DNA of 64,000 nucleotides, taken from Facklamia miroungae (GTDB taxonomy: Bacteria > Bacillota > Bacilli > Lactobacillales > Aerococcaceae). Positions 51,951 through 61,132 of the stretch are shown here, in pieces. Position numbers and translations under genes: made by a program. Under the pieces are notes generated by a model, which saw only the letters and a list, made by a program, of their open reading frames with translations, did not search any database and was not told where the DNA came from. The first letter of the stretch is position 1. Each line of letters opens with the position of its first letter. The stretch lies in NCBI RefSeq assembly GCF_012396555.1, contig NZ_JAAXPS010000002.1:1-64000 (forward strand), written 5' to 3'.

Positions 51951-53090
51951 ATGAGAAAAGCTTTTATCAGTCCAAGTAAGTATGTACAAGGTGAAGACGA
52001 ATTATTGAATTTAGGATTTTACATTAAGTCTTTGGGTGAATCTGCTCTTATTATAGGGAATAAAGCAGATATTGATCGAGTGCAAGATAAGTTGGATCAA
52101 ACAGCTGAAAAATATAACGTTAAATTACATCGCGGAGATTTTGGTGGCGAAGCGACACGTGAAGAAGTCAAACGATTGAAAGAATTAGCAAAAGAAAGAG
52201 GAGCCGATGTTGTTGTAGGATTAGGGGGAGGAAAAGCAATCGATACATCCAAAGTTGTAGCGGATGGAAAGAATATTATTATTTGCCCTACGATTGCAGC
52301 TCAAGATGCACCAACTAGTCACTCCGCTGTCTTATATACAGCCGATCACCAATTTGATGATTATGCCTATTTTATTAAGAATCCAGATGTCGTTTTAATG
52401 GATACAACCGTCATTGCACAAGCACCAAGTCGATTTCTAGTAGCTGGTATGGGTGATTGTCTAGCTACTTATTATGAAGCACGAGCTACTCGTCAATCAA
52501 ATTCGAATGTAAATGCTGGTTTACCAAATGGTTATCATACTGGAGATACAGGACCAGCTAAAGGAACAATCGCAGCTATGACTTTAGCTGAAAAAAGCTT
52601 AGAGGTTATTCTAGAAAAAGGGTACGACGCAAAAATAGCAGCTGATTATAATGTTGTGACACAAGCACTAGAAGATATAGTAGAAGCAAACACCTTATTG
52701 TCTGGTTTAGGCTTTGAATCGGGAGGTTTAGCAGCTGCTCATGCAATCTACAATGGTTTAACTGTTTTAGATGGGCCAGGAAATTATTACCATGGCGAAC
52801 AAGTAGCTTTTACAACCCTTGTTCAATTAGTACTAGAAGATGCTCCGAAATCAGAAGTTGAAGAATTATTAGACTTTAGTCTTTCTGTTGGTTTACCAGT
52901 ATCCTTAGCGGATTTAGATGTCCAAGAGGTTAATTACGAAGAAATTCTAAAAGTAGCTAAAAAAGCTTGTATCCCAGAAGAATCCATTCATTCAATGCCT
53001 TTCGAGATTACAGAGGAAGCTGTTGCAAATGCAATTATTGTAGCGGATGCGATGGGTCGCGATTATAAAGCAAGAAAACAAGAAAAATAA
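51951..53090 (+). CDS. gldA: Glycerol dehydrogenase
   Basis: 379 aa, iron-containing-alcohol-dehydrogenase fold. It oxidises glycerol to dihydroxyacetone with NAD+. NAD-binding GGGKAIDTSK, PTIAAQDAPTSHSAV, the metal Asp in GMGDCLATYYEA, and the metal His residues in AAHAIYNG and YHGEQVAF are visible. TAGGAGGA precedes the ATG. First gene of gldA-dhaK-dhaL-dhaM, controlled by DhaS and probably CcpA. Confidence 0.95.
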   Translation: MRKAFISPSKYVQGEDELLNLGFYIKSLGESALIIGNKADIDRVQDKLDQTAEKYNVKLHRGDFGGEATREEVKRLKELAKERGADVVVGLGGGKAIDTSKVVADGKNIIICPTIAAQDAPTSHSAVLYTADHQFDDYAYFIKNPDVVLMDTTVIAQAPSRFLVAGMGDCLATYYEARATRQSNSNVNAGLPNGYHTGDTGPAKGTIAAMTLAEKSLEVILEKGYDAKIAADYNVVTQALEDIVEANTLLSGLGFESGGLAAAHAIYNGLTVLDGPGNYYHGEQVAFTTLVQLVLEDAPKSEVEELLDFSLSVGLPVSLADLDVQEVNYEEILKVAKKACIPEESIHSMPFEITEEAVANAIIVADAMGRDYKARKQEK

Positions 53091-53116
53091 ACTAAATAAC
53101 AAGGTAGGAGTTTAAT

Positions 53117-54109
53117 GTGATAAAAAAAATATTAAATAATCCAGAAAATAGTGTCGATGAGATGATTGATGGAGTGGTACAAAGTCATTCGAAATTGGTT
53201 AAACGAATTCCTGAAACTGGAATTATTCAACGATCTCTAGAAAAGACAGGGAAAGTGGCCATTATCTCAGGGGGAGGAAGTGGACATGAGCCTGCACATG
53301 CTGGATTTGTTGGAAAAGGAATGTTGTCAGCAGCTGTTTGTGGAGCAGTCTTTACTTCTCCAACCCCCGATCAAATTTTAGAAGCGATCAAAGCAGCGGA
53401 TGAGGGTGCAGGTGTTTTTCTAGTCATTAAGAATTATTCAGGAGATATTATGAATTTCGAGATGGCTCAGGAACTAGCAGAGATGGAAGATATAAAAGTA
53501 GATAGCATCATCGTTGATGATGACATTGCTGTTGAAGATAGTCTCTACACACAAGGAAAACGTGGAGTAGCAGGAACGATCTTTGTTCATAAAATTTTAG
53601 GATATGCTGCTGAACAAGGCCAATCAATTGAAGAAATTAAAAAATTAGCAGAAGCTCTTGTTCCAAATATTAAAACGGTTGGAGTAGCATTAACAGGTGT
53701 TACTACACCTGGGAGTAATGAACCAAGTTTTACTTTAGCCGATGACGAAATCGAGTATGGAGTAGGAATACATGGTGAGCCTGGATATCGACGTGAAAAA
53801 TTGCAGAGTTCACAAGGTTTATCCGAAGAATTACTGACAAAATTACTAAAAGAGTTTGATGCAAAAGCACAAGATCGTTTTGCAATTATCGTGAACGGAT
53901 TAGGCGGAACGCCATTAATGGAGCAATATGTATTTGCAAATGATGTGCATAAGTCAATGAAAGAGCATGACTTAGTGATCGATTTTTCTAAAGTAGGCAA
54001 TTTGATGACATCGTTAGAAATGCAAGGTTTATCTTTAACTCTGCTTCGTTTAAATGAAGCATTCTATCTTGAAGCCTTAGAAGCACCGGTTGATACCATT
54101 AGTTGGTAA
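53117..54109 (+). CDS. dhaK: Dihydroxyacetone kinase subunit DhaK
   Basis: 330 aa. It binds dihydroxyacetone covalently through His219 in GVGIHGEPGYRR. The N-terminal GGGSGHEPAHAGFVGKGMLSAAVCG and SPTPDQILEAIKA motifs are typical. With DhaL and DhaM it makes dihydroxyacetone phosphate at the expense of PEP. GGTAGGAG lies upstream, 26 bp after gldA. Confidence 0.96.
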   Translation: MIKKILNNPENSVDEMIDGVVQSHSKLVKRIPETGIIQRSLEKTGKVAIISGGGSGHEPAHAGFVGKGMLSAAVCGAVFTSPTPDQILEAIKAADEGAGVFLVIKNYSGDIMNFEMAQELAEMEDIKVDSIIVDDDIAVEDSLYTQGKRGVAGTIFVHKILGYAAEQGQSIEEIKKLAEALVPNIKTVGVALTGVTTPGSNEPSFTLADDEIEYGVGIHGEPGYRREKLQSSQGLSEELLTKLLKEFDAKAQDRFAIIVNGLGGTPLMEQYVFANDVHKSMKEHDLVIDFSKVGNLMTSLEMQGLSLTLLRLNEAFYLEALEAPVDTISW

Positions 54110-54145
54110 GGCGAAATTCGAAAAATGAAAGGATGATTATTTTAA

Positions 54146-54724
54146 ATGAATCTAGAGACTGGAATTCGTTGGATGGAATTATTCAATGAAAAAGTTCAAA
54201 ATGAAAAAGAATATCTAACACAATTAGATACCCCTATTGGAGATAGTGACCATGGAAATAATATGTCTCGTGGTATGACTCATGTAATGAAAACGATTGA
54301 AGAGCAAAAACCAGAAACATTCAATGACTTACTTAAATTAATTACGACCAATTTGTTAAGTAAAGTTGGTGGAGCTTCAGGACCACTGTATGGTTCAGCA
54401 TTTATGGGTATGATGAAAGCTGAATCAACAGCTGAGGATTGGGCAACTGTTTTAAAAGCTGGGTTAGAAAATATTCAAAAGCGTGGAAAAGCCGAAAAAG
54501 GCGACAAAACAATGGTTGATTTATGGATAGCTGTGGTAGAAGCGGTTGAAAAGGATCAATTAACCCACGAATTAATTGATGAGGCAGTGGAAGCGACCAA
54601 GCCTTTAAAAGCTAAAAAGGGACGAGCATCTTATGTGGGAGAGCGTTCTGTTGGTCATATTGACCCAGGTGCATATTCTTCAGGTTTATTATTCCACGCA
54701 ATGCTAGAAGCGGAGGCAAAATAA
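54146..54724 (+). CDS. dhaL: Dihydroxyacetone kinase ADP-binding subunit DhaL
   Basis: 192 aa, all-helical barrel. The Mg-ADP site has the Asp cluster in DTPIGDSDHGNNMSRGM, with LLSKVGGASGPLYGSAFM and RASYVGERSVGHIDPGA. It carries a permanently bound ADP that is rephosphorylated by DhaM. It overlaps dhaM by one base (TAATG). Confidence 0.95.
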   Translation: MNLETGIRWMELFNEKVQNEKEYLTQLDTPIGDSDHGNNMSRGMTHVMKTIEEQKPETFNDLLKLITTNLLSKVGGASGPLYGSAFMGMMKAESTAEDWATVLKAGLENIQKRGKAEKGDKTMVDLWIAVVEAVEKDQLTHELIDEAVEATKPLKAKKGRASYVGERSVGHIDPGAYSSGLLFHAMLEAEAK

Positions 54725-55098
54725 TGAAAAAAACAGGAATTGTGATTGTCTCACATGTCTATGAAATTGCTGAAGGAATTCACCGTTTATTACAACAAGT
54801 AGCAGCAGATGTTGATATTCAAGTCATAGGCGGAGTGGATCAAAAAGAAGTAGGGACAAGCTATGATACAGCATTAGAAGCTATCAATAATAATTCAGCT
54901 GAAAACATATTAGCTTTTTATGATTTGGGTAGTGCAAAGATGAATCTAGAAATGGCTATGGAAATGAGCGATAAAACGATCAAGATATACGATGTGCCAG
55001 TTGTAGAAGGAGCTTATACTGCTGCAACTTTGTTACAAGCTGGTGTCGACCAAGAAAGTATCGAGGCACAACTAGAAGAAATGCATATGGTAAAATAA
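54724..55098 (+). CDS. dhaM: PTS-type phosphotransferase subunit DhaM
   Basis: 124 aa: a single EIIA-Man-like domain as in lactococci, without the HPr and EI domains found in E. coli DhaM. The phosphorylated His11 lies in IVIVSHVYEIAEG, and LAFYDLGSAKMNLEMA is typical. It receives phosphate from HPr and passes it to DhaL-ADP. Last gene of the operon. Confidence 0.95.
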   Translation: MKKTGIVIVSHVYEIAEGIHRLLQQVAADVDIQVIGGVDQKEVGTSYDTALEAINNNSAENILAFYDLGSAKMNLEMAMEMSDKTIKIYDVPVVEGAYTAATLLQAGVDQESIEAQLEEMHMVK

Positions 55099-55221
55099 AA
55101 GACAAAATCTTTTTATCACAATAAAATATTTTTAGTATTGCTGAACGTTTTATTGAGAATGCTACATACTTAGATAAAACACTTATAAATATCTGTAACT
55201 GATGTACAGCGCAAACCAAAA

Positions 55222-55265
55222 CTCTAACTTTCCTAGATAGTATAGGAGAGTTAGAGCCCTTTTTA
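55222..55265 (+). terminator. Terminator of the gldA-dhaKLM operon
   Basis: CTCTAACT..TTCCTA pairs with TAGGA..AGTTAGAG, followed by CCCTTTTTA. Confidence 0.8.
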
Positions 55266-55683
55266 TTCCTTTTAAAGCTCCAATTCTACCTTAATTTTTA
55301 ATTTTTAATAATTTTTTATTTCATTGTTATTATTTCATTATCTTTTGTATTGATTCTGAGCCTAGTTGTTGTCACCTTGATTAAAGAATTAAACCATAAG
55401 CAAAAGGGAGATAGATTTAAACATTACGTCTGATTTGTAGGAAGTTTTTTTTATATTAAAATCAATGAGGCTTCTTAGTTGCCTCTTACATCCAACAAGA
55501 GTATGTTTTAAATAAAGTGAGAGGTTTAAGAAGAGATATGCTTATATTTTTGCATAATCGAAGTTTTTAACAATCTCTTCCAAAAGATAAATATAGCAGT
55601 CAAATTCTTTATAATATATAGTAAGAGTCATTTGATTACGTAAAAATTTATATTTTTAATATTTGAAAGTTGAGGGAGACTTT
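55266..55683. other. Intergenic region, no intact gene
   Basis: A frame ending at about 55434 encodes a hydrophobic stretch (IVIISLSFVLILSLVVV) and a basic tail, but no start codon is found. Likely a relic of a small membrane protein. Confidence 0.3.
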
Positions 55684-56706
55684 ATGGATATTGTTGTTTT
55701 AGCTGGTGGGCTCAGTGATGAAAGAGATGTTTCGCTATCATCTGGTTCACAAATTTCTAATGCTTTAATTAAAAACGGGCATCGTGTATTACTTTTAGAC
55801 TTGTATATTGGTATGAAAGATGTGCGAGAATTTGAAGAGGCTTACCGTTTATATGGTAAAAGTAAGTACACCTATCGAGTTCCTAAAAAAGCACCAGATT
55901 TACAAAAAATGATACGGGAAAATCAAAACCGAACGAATCAAATTGGAATGAACGTTATTTCAATTTGTCAATCGGCTGATATTGTTTTCCTTGGCTTGCA
56001 CGGTGGAATAGGCGAGAATGGTGTTCTTCAAGCATTATTCGATTTGTATCAAATTAAATATACGGGTTCGGATTATAAAGGCAGTTTACTAGCCATGGAT
56101 AAAATTGTTTCTAAAGAAATCATGGTAGCAAACAATATTCCAACTCCAGAATGGTGGGTAATTGAAGATTATGACGAAGTGAATATGGAAGCTCCAGCGG
56201 TTGTTAAGCCAAATGATAACGGATCAAGTATTGGTGTTGAGATTGTTGACGAACAATCGCAGCTTATGGCTTCGATTAATCAGGCGAAAAAATATTCTGA
56301 CAAAATCTTAGTGGAAAAAAAGATTATAGGTCGCGAATTTTCGGTAGGTATATTAGGAAACCAAGCTCTTCCTGTAATAGAGTTAATACCTAAAGAGGGC
56401 TTTTACGACTATTCGAATAAATATCAAGCAGGGGCTACTGAAGAAATTACACCAGCAAACCTTCAACCTAATCTCAGCAAAAAAATGCAACAAATTGCCC
56501 TTAAGATTTTTCGTAAGCTTGATTTAAAAGTGTATGGCAGGGTAGATTTTTTAATGAATAGTGAAAATGATATTTATTGCATTGAAGTAAATTCATTGCC
56601 AGGTATGACTCCTACTAGTTTATTACCTCAAGAAGCTCTGGCTAAAGGTATATGTTATGAAGAACTATGTCAGCAAATCGTAGAACTCTCTTTAGAAAAG
56701 TATTAA
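55684..56706 (+). CDS. ddl: D-alanine--D-alanine ligase family protein
   Basis: 340 aa from ATG 55684, with GAGGGAG upstream. ATP-grasp ligase that joins two D-alanines for peptidoglycan: VLAGGLSDERDVSLSSG, FLGLHGGIGENGVLQALFDL, NDNGSSIGVEIV, a FYDYSNKYQAGATEEITPA omega loop with Tyr (D-Ala type), YGRVDFLM and EVNSLPGMTPTSLLPQ. LHGGIGENG replaces the usual LHGxxGEDG. It may be a second, specialised ligase and not the housekeeping one (inference). Confidence 0.85.
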   Translation: MDIVVLAGGLSDERDVSLSSGSQISNALIKNGHRVLLLDLYIGMKDVREFEEAYRLYGKSKYTYRVPKKAPDLQKMIRENQNRTNQIGMNVISICQSADIVFLGLHGGIGENGVLQALFDLYQIKYTGSDYKGSLLAMDKIVSKEIMVANNIPTPEWWVIEDYDEVNMEAPAVVKPNDNGSSIGVEIVDEQSQLMASINQAKKYSDKILVEKKIIGREFSVGILGNQALPVIELIPKEGFYDYSNKYQAGATEEITPANLQPNLSKKMQQIALKIFRKLDLKVYGRVDFLMNSENDIYCIEVNSLPGMTPTSLLPQEALAKGICYEELCQQIVELSLEKY

Positions 56707-56751
56707 ATTAATTCTTTAAGTAAAATCAATATAAAGAAAGCGGGGATTCTA

Positions 56752-58140
56752 ATGGCGGTTATTGAGCAAAAAATCGAACAATTACTAGCAGATCAACAGT
56801 CCTTTTTCAATAGTGGTGCAACACAATCGCATGCCTTTCGTATTCGGCAGATCGAAAATTTAGAAGAAGCTATTCACCATTATGAAAAAGAAATCCTTGA
56901 GGCCTTACAAAAAGACTTACATAAGAATGAAGTTGAAGCCTATTTAACTGAAATTAGTTTGGTTTACATGAGCATTAATAAGATTAAGAAAAAACTTTCA
57001 CGCTGGATGCGACCTGTAAGAGTTCGTACGCCTTTACCTTTACAACCAGCTAAAAGTTACAAGGTACATGATCCTTATGGGGTAACGTGTATTATAGGTC
57101 CCTTCAATTATCCCTTTCAGTTAGTGATCGAACCTTTGATTGGAGCTATTATTGGAGGAAATACAGCGATTATCAAGCCGTCTGAAACAGCTATAAATAC
57201 TGCAAGAGTTATAAAAAAAATCGTGAATATGGCTTTTAATCCTGCTTATATTTCGGTAGTTGAAGGAGGAAAAGAAACGGTAACCGCTCTTATCCATGCT
57301 CCGTTTGATTATATCTTCTTTACGGGAAGTGTAGCAGTAGGGAAGGTAATTGCTAAAGCTTGTGCAGAGCGTTTAACGCCTCATACCTTAGAATTAGGTG
57401 GTAAAAGTCCAGCGATTATAGATGAAACAGCTAATCTTTCAGTGGCCGCTAAACGAATTGCTTTCGGGAAATTTACGAACGCTGGACAAACTTGCGTGGC
57501 TCCTGATTACGTCTTGGTTCATCAATCAGTTCATAAGCAGTTTATTCAAGCATTACGTCAAACGATCCAACAATTTTATGGGAATTCCCCAAAAAACAGT
57601 AAAGATTATGGCAGAATAATCACTAGAGAATCCACTCAGCGACTCGCTTCTATCATTGAACAAGAAAGAGATAATATTATTTTAGGGGGACAGGTAAATG
57701 TCGAGGAGCGGTATGTTGCTCCAACCTTAATGGATGAAGTGAACTGGACAGATCCTTCGATGCAAGAGGAATTGTTTGGTCCCATCTTACCCATTATGGT
57801 TTATTCAGATATGCACGTCTTAATTCAAGAGATGAAGAAACGCCCTAAACCTTTAGCTGCGTATATTTTTAGTCAAAATAAAGAAGCGATTAATTATTTC
57901 ACGATGAATCTATCCTTTGGTGGCGGCTGTATAAATGACACCATGCTTCATCTCGGTAATCCAAATTTGCCTTTTGGAGGAGTTGGACCATCTGGTAGGG
58001 GAGCTTATCATGGGTATGCTAGTTTTAAAGCATTTACCCATCAGAAATCAATGTTGAAGCGGTCAACTTGCTTTAACCCTCATTTAATGTTTCCACCTTA
58101 CACAGATTTTAAACATAAAATTTTGAGAAAAATTCTATAA
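56752..58140 (+). CDS. Aldehyde dehydrogenase (class 3-like)
   Basis: 462 aa, the short ALDH3/YwdH type. The NAD-binding GPFNYPFQLVIEPLIGAIIGGNTAIIKPSE, FFTGSVAVGK, the general-base Glu in LELGGKSP, and the nucleophile Cys in GQTCVAPDY are all present, as is the C-terminal LPFGGVGPSGRGAYHG. It oxidises fatty or aromatic aldehydes to acids. AAAGCGGGG lies before the ATG, 45 bp after ddl. Confidence 0.9.
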   Translation: MAVIEQKIEQLLADQQSFFNSGATQSHAFRIRQIENLEEAIHHYEKEILEALQKDLHKNEVEAYLTEISLVYMSINKIKKKLSRWMRPVRVRTPLPLQPAKSYKVHDPYGVTCIIGPFNYPFQLVIEPLIGAIIGGNTAIIKPSETAINTARVIKKIVNMAFNPAYISVVEGGKETVTALIHAPFDYIFFTGSVAVGKVIAKACAERLTPHTLELGGKSPAIIDETANLSVAAKRIAFGKFTNAGQTCVAPDYVLVHQSVHKQFIQALRQTIQQFYGNSPKNSKDYGRIITRESTQRLASIIEQERDNIILGGQVNVEERYVAPTLMDEVNWTDPSMQEELFGPILPIMVYSDMHVLIQEMKKRPKPLAAYIFSQNKEAINYFTMNLSFGGGCINDTMLHLGNPNLPFGGVGPSGRGAYHGYASFKAFTHQKSMLKRSTCFNPHLMFPPYTDFKHKILRKIL

Positions 58141-58299
58141 TTTTTCTTTCCAATCTTATTAGAGCGTCTTTTCATTTTGTAAAAAATTTATATCGCCTTA
58201 TTTGATGAGACTCTTTGTTGGCTTAAGTGTATAAAGAGGCGTACTATTGAGATAGTAGATGTTATAACTTGTTAAATATTAATACTAGGAGGTAATAAG

Positions 58300-59037
58300 T
58301 TGGAAAGATTAAAAGACAAAGTCATTATTATTACAGGTGGTGCTCAGGGAATGGGGAAGGTCCATGCTGAAGTAGCTTTAACCGAAGGTGCTATGGTAGT
58401 CATTACTGATATTAATGAAGAAAAAGGTAATGAGGTAGCGAAAGAACTTGGACAAAACATCTTATTTATTAAGCAAGATGTTACCAAAGAAGAAGACTGG
58501 AAAAAAGTCATTGATGCGACGATGGACAAGTGGGGAAAAATCGATGCCCTCGTTAATAACGCTGGCATAACTTATAATATGAAAATTGAAGACATCTCAC
58601 TTGATGATTACATGAAAATTGTAAATATAAATCAAGTATCTGTTTTCTTAGGAATTAAAGCTGTCACTCCAATTATGAAGGAGCAAAAACAAGGCTCGAT
58701 AATTAATATTTCTTCCATGAACGGTTTGATTGGTGGCGCTATTGGTTATACAGACACCAAGTTTGCTATTAGAGGAATGACTAAAGCGGCTGCTAGAGAA
58801 TTATCACCTTATAATATTACGGTCAATTCGGTTCATCCAGGTGTAGTTCACACCCCAATGCTAGAACAACCTGGTGTTAAAGAAGCGGTAGATAAGTTTA
58901 AAGAGACCATTCCGATGCGTCGAGTAGCACAACCAGAAGAAGTATCTAATATGATCGTCTTTTTAGCTTCAGATGAAGCAAGATATTCTACGGGTTCAGA
59001 GTTTGTAATTGATGGTGGCGTAACTGCTTCTCTTTAA
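58300..59037 (+). CDS. SDR-family oxidoreductase
   Basis: 245 aa, classical short-chain dehydrogenase. NAD(P) motif GGAQGMGKVHA, NNAG, the catalytic Ser in NISSMNG, Y-x3-K in GYTDTKFA, and HPGVVHTPM. The start is TTG 58300, with AGGAGG 7 bases upstream. An Asp after the second strand (TDINEEK) suggests NAD preference. It resembles 3-alpha/20-beta-hydroxysteroid and glucose-type dehydrogenases. Substrate unknown. Confidence 0.88.
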   Translation: MERLKDKVIIITGGAQGMGKVHAEVALTEGAMVVITDINEEKGNEVAKELGQNILFIKQDVTKEEDWKKVIDATMDKWGKIDALVNNAGITYNMKIEDISLDDYMKIVNINQVSVFLGIKAVTPIMKEQKQGSIINISSMNGLIGGAIGYTDTKFAIRGMTKAAARELSPYNITVNSVHPGVVHTPMLEQPGVKEAVDKFKETIPMRRVAQPEEVSNMIVFLASDEARYSTGSEFVIDGGVTASL

Positions 59038-59114
59038 GAATAGCTAGTCATATCAATCGGTTAAAGGTAATCAAAATATTTGGTTAAATTTTTATAAAAG
59101 GAAGGTTTGATAAA

Positions 59115-59729
59115 ATGTTGAAGTTATACTATGCACCGGGCACTTGTTCCTTGGCTTGTTGGATTGCGTTAGAATGGTCTGGATTAGAGTATGAAACAGT
59201 TCGAGTAAACTACAATGATCCAGAATATCGTAAAATTAACCCTTTAGGCATGGTACCAGCCCTTGAAATTGGCGCTGACCGTCCGATGACACAAGCCGGA
59301 GCTATTTTGCAATATATTGCTAATTTAGTACCGGAGAAAGATTTAGGAGCAAATGAAGGTTTGGAAAATATCTTTGAATTCGATGAGACTGCATTATTCC
59401 TTTCAGCTGATATTCACCCATCATTTTGGCCATTCTTTAACCCACAACGTTATACCATTTCAGAAAACTCTGATACTATCGAGATGGCTAGGAAATCTGC
59501 GCCCGCTCGTATTGACGCAAACTTCAAGCATCTTGATGATATTATTGGTGACAGCAACCATCTTTATCAAAACAAACGAACTGTTCTTGATGCATTAGCA
59601 TTCATTTTTGCAACTTGGACTAAGAATTTAGAAAAAACATATAAAGATTATCCAAATGTTAAACGAATGGTGGAGCATCTTAAAGAAGATCCAGCTGTTC
59701 AAAAAGTTCTGACTGAATCTAATGAATAG
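59115..59729 (+). CDS. Glutathione S-transferase family protein
   Basis: 204 aa. The beta-class N-terminus is clear: LKLYYAPGTCSLACWIALEW with Cys11, then INPLGMVPALEI (cis-Pro) and TQAGAILQYIANLVP. A helical C-terminal domain follows. GSTs are rare in low-GC Gram-positives, so horizontal gain is possible. Codon use looks like its neighbours. AAGGAAGG lies upstream. It may act with the redoxin that follows. Confidence 0.88.
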   Translation: MLKLYYAPGTCSLACWIALEWSGLEYETVRVNYNDPEYRKINPLGMVPALEIGADRPMTQAGAILQYIANLVPEKDLGANEGLENIFEFDETALFLSADIHPSFWPFFNPQRYTISENSDTIEMARKSAPARIDANFKHLDDIIGDSNHLYQNKRTVLDALAFIFATWTKNLEKTYKDYPNVKRMVEHLKEDPAVQKVLTESNE

Positions 59730-59760
59730 GATAAAAGTGTTAAAATAAATTAATTTTGAG

Positions 59761-59788
59761 AGACATGAATTTTTATTCATGTCTTTAT
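59761..59788 (+). terminator. Terminator of the GST gene
   Basis: AGACATGAAT and ATTCATGTCT (10 bp, perfect), followed by TTATT. Confidence 0.7.
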
Positions 59789-60013
59789 TAATATCTCTAT
59801 ATTTATATAATTGTTTTTGCAAATGCTTAAACCTAATAAGTAATGAGTGGTATCATATAAGTATCAACTATTTAAAGCGGTTTTATTTAATTAGGTATAT
59901 GAAGTTAATGATTTAAGATTAATAACTCAACTAATTTACCTATTTAATAAAGTTGAATGATAATTAATTTTAAATAGTATATCTTTTAATCAATGAACGG
60001 AAGGAATGATTTT

Positions 60014-60475
60014 ATGGCAAGTATTGAAGTCAATAAAAAAGCACCAGACTTTGAATTAGAGGATTTCGAAGGAAAAACAGTTAAGCTGTCAGATTTTAAA
60101 GGAAGTAAAAATGTAATGCTTGTATTAAACAGAGGTTTTGTATGACCTTTCTGCCGCAAGCACATGATGCAGTTGCATAAAGATTATAACATGTTTGAAG
60201 AGAGGGATACCGCTATTGTTGTCATTGGTCCTGAAGGAAATGAAAAATTTGCCGAGTATTGGAAAGAAAATGAATTAGAATTTTATGGGCTACCAGACCC
60301 GAACCATTCCGTTTTAAAATTATATGGTCAAGAAGTGAATTTATTTAAAATGGGTCGCATGCCAGCCCAAATGCTAGTGGATAAAAATGGAAAATTGCGC
60401 TTTATCCATTATGGCCATTCAATGAAGGATATCCCTGAAAATAGTGAGATGTTAGAATTGATTGATAGCTTATAA
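60014..60475 (+). CDS. Redoxin (AhpC/TSA-like) with in-frame UGA at the active site; candidate selenoprotein
   Basis: 154 codons from ATG 60014, with GGAAGGA 8 bases upstream, to TAA. The N-terminus (KKAPDFELEDFEGKTVKLSDFKG) and the C-terminal thioredoxin fold (GLPDPNHSVLKLYG, GRMPAQMLVDKNG) are those of an AhpC/TSA-type redoxin. Codon 44 (60143-60145) is TGA and lies exactly where the first redox cysteine is expected: NRGFV-UGA-PFCRKHM, giving U/C-P-F-C47. Either selenocysteine is inserted there or the gene is freshly inactivated by a Cys-to-stop change. A hairpin follows the UGA. Simple gene finders would report only the part from ATG 60164. Confidence 0.75.
60156..60176 (+). promoter_or_regulatory. 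Hairpin downstream of UGA, possible bacterial SECIS
   Basis: GCAAGCA (60156-60162) and TGC-AG-TTGC (60168-60176, two-base bulge) enclose the loop CATGA, whose centre is about 20 bases after the UGA, within the distance known for bacterial SECIS loops. By-eye folding only. The loop lacks an obvious GU pair. Confidence 0.35.
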
Positions 60476-60500
60476 TAGGGGAAATCAAGTCATTAAAAAT

Positions 60501-60539
60501 GCTACACATTAATTCTAAATTTGATGTGTAGCTTTTTTT
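60501..60539 (+). terminator. Terminator of the redoxin gene
   Basis: GCTACACAT pairs with ATGTGTAGC, followed by seven T. Confidence 0.85.
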
Positions 60540-60699
60540 CATTTAACTTAATTGAGAAGATAGATATTCAAATTGCAAAAAACGACTCGCCAAATTTTTT
60601 AACAAGATTTATTTCAAACAGTAGATTAAAATTTAGTGGTAGAAATTATTTTTGAAGAGATCATTCTTTAAGATTTTGAATGAATGGTTTTTCCAGAGT

Positions 60700-60735
60700 A
60701 AAAAAAGCGAGGAACCGTATGGTTCTCGCTTTTTT
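60700..60735. terminator. Bidirectional terminator
   Basis: AAAAAAGCGAGGAACC and GGTTCTCGCTTTTTT form a 16-bp stem with one mismatch and a 4-base loop. It ends the minus-strand ABM gene. Confidence 0.85.
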
Positions 60736-60750
60736 GAGTAAATAGTATTT

Positions 60751-61047
60751 TTACTTAGGCATTTTTTCATCCTTTAGAATTTGAAGCTTATGTGATTCTA
60801 TTGATTCGATATGATCTTTATCAGGATCTCCTAACTTTTTACGCTCTTCTGAATTTTCCCAATTTTCCCAATCTTCTTTTGATTTCCATGAACCTAAAAC
60901 GACAATTAAGTCTTCTTCAATTCCTTTACTTACTGAAAGGTTGATGAAGCCGGGTTGTTTAGTAATTAATTCTCGGTTCGATAATTTATTGATGATGTTT
61001 TCTGCTTTTCCTGCTTTTGGTATGATGTGTTGCATGATTAAAAACAT
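60751..61047 (-). CDS. ABM-domain protein (antibiotic biosynthesis monooxygenase / haem-degrading-like)
   Basis: 98 aa, one ferredoxin-like ABM domain: FLIMQHIIPKAGKAENIINKL, QPGFINLSVSK, LIVVLGSWKSKEDWENWENSEE. The family includes quinol monooxygenases and IsdG-type haem oxygenases. No haem-ligand His is obvious, so the substrate is open. AAAGGAGATGATATAA precedes the ATG. Single gene. Confidence 0.82.
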   Translation of the reverse strand: MFLIMQHIIPKAGKAENIINKLSNRELITKQPGFINLSVSKGIEEDLIVVLGSWKSKEDWENWENSEERKKLGDPDKDHIESIESHKLQILKDEKMPK

Positions 61048-61132
61048 TTATATCATCTCCTTTAACTTTAGAGTATCAACTTTTTGTTTATGTTACAAGA
61101 GATATGCTTTTAAGAGATGTAAGTAAATTCTA

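Noticed and set aside
60164-60475. Redoxin gene starting at ATG 60164
   Set aside because: This start has no ribosome binding site and would remove the active site. The true frame starts at 60014 and reads through or is cut by the UGA.
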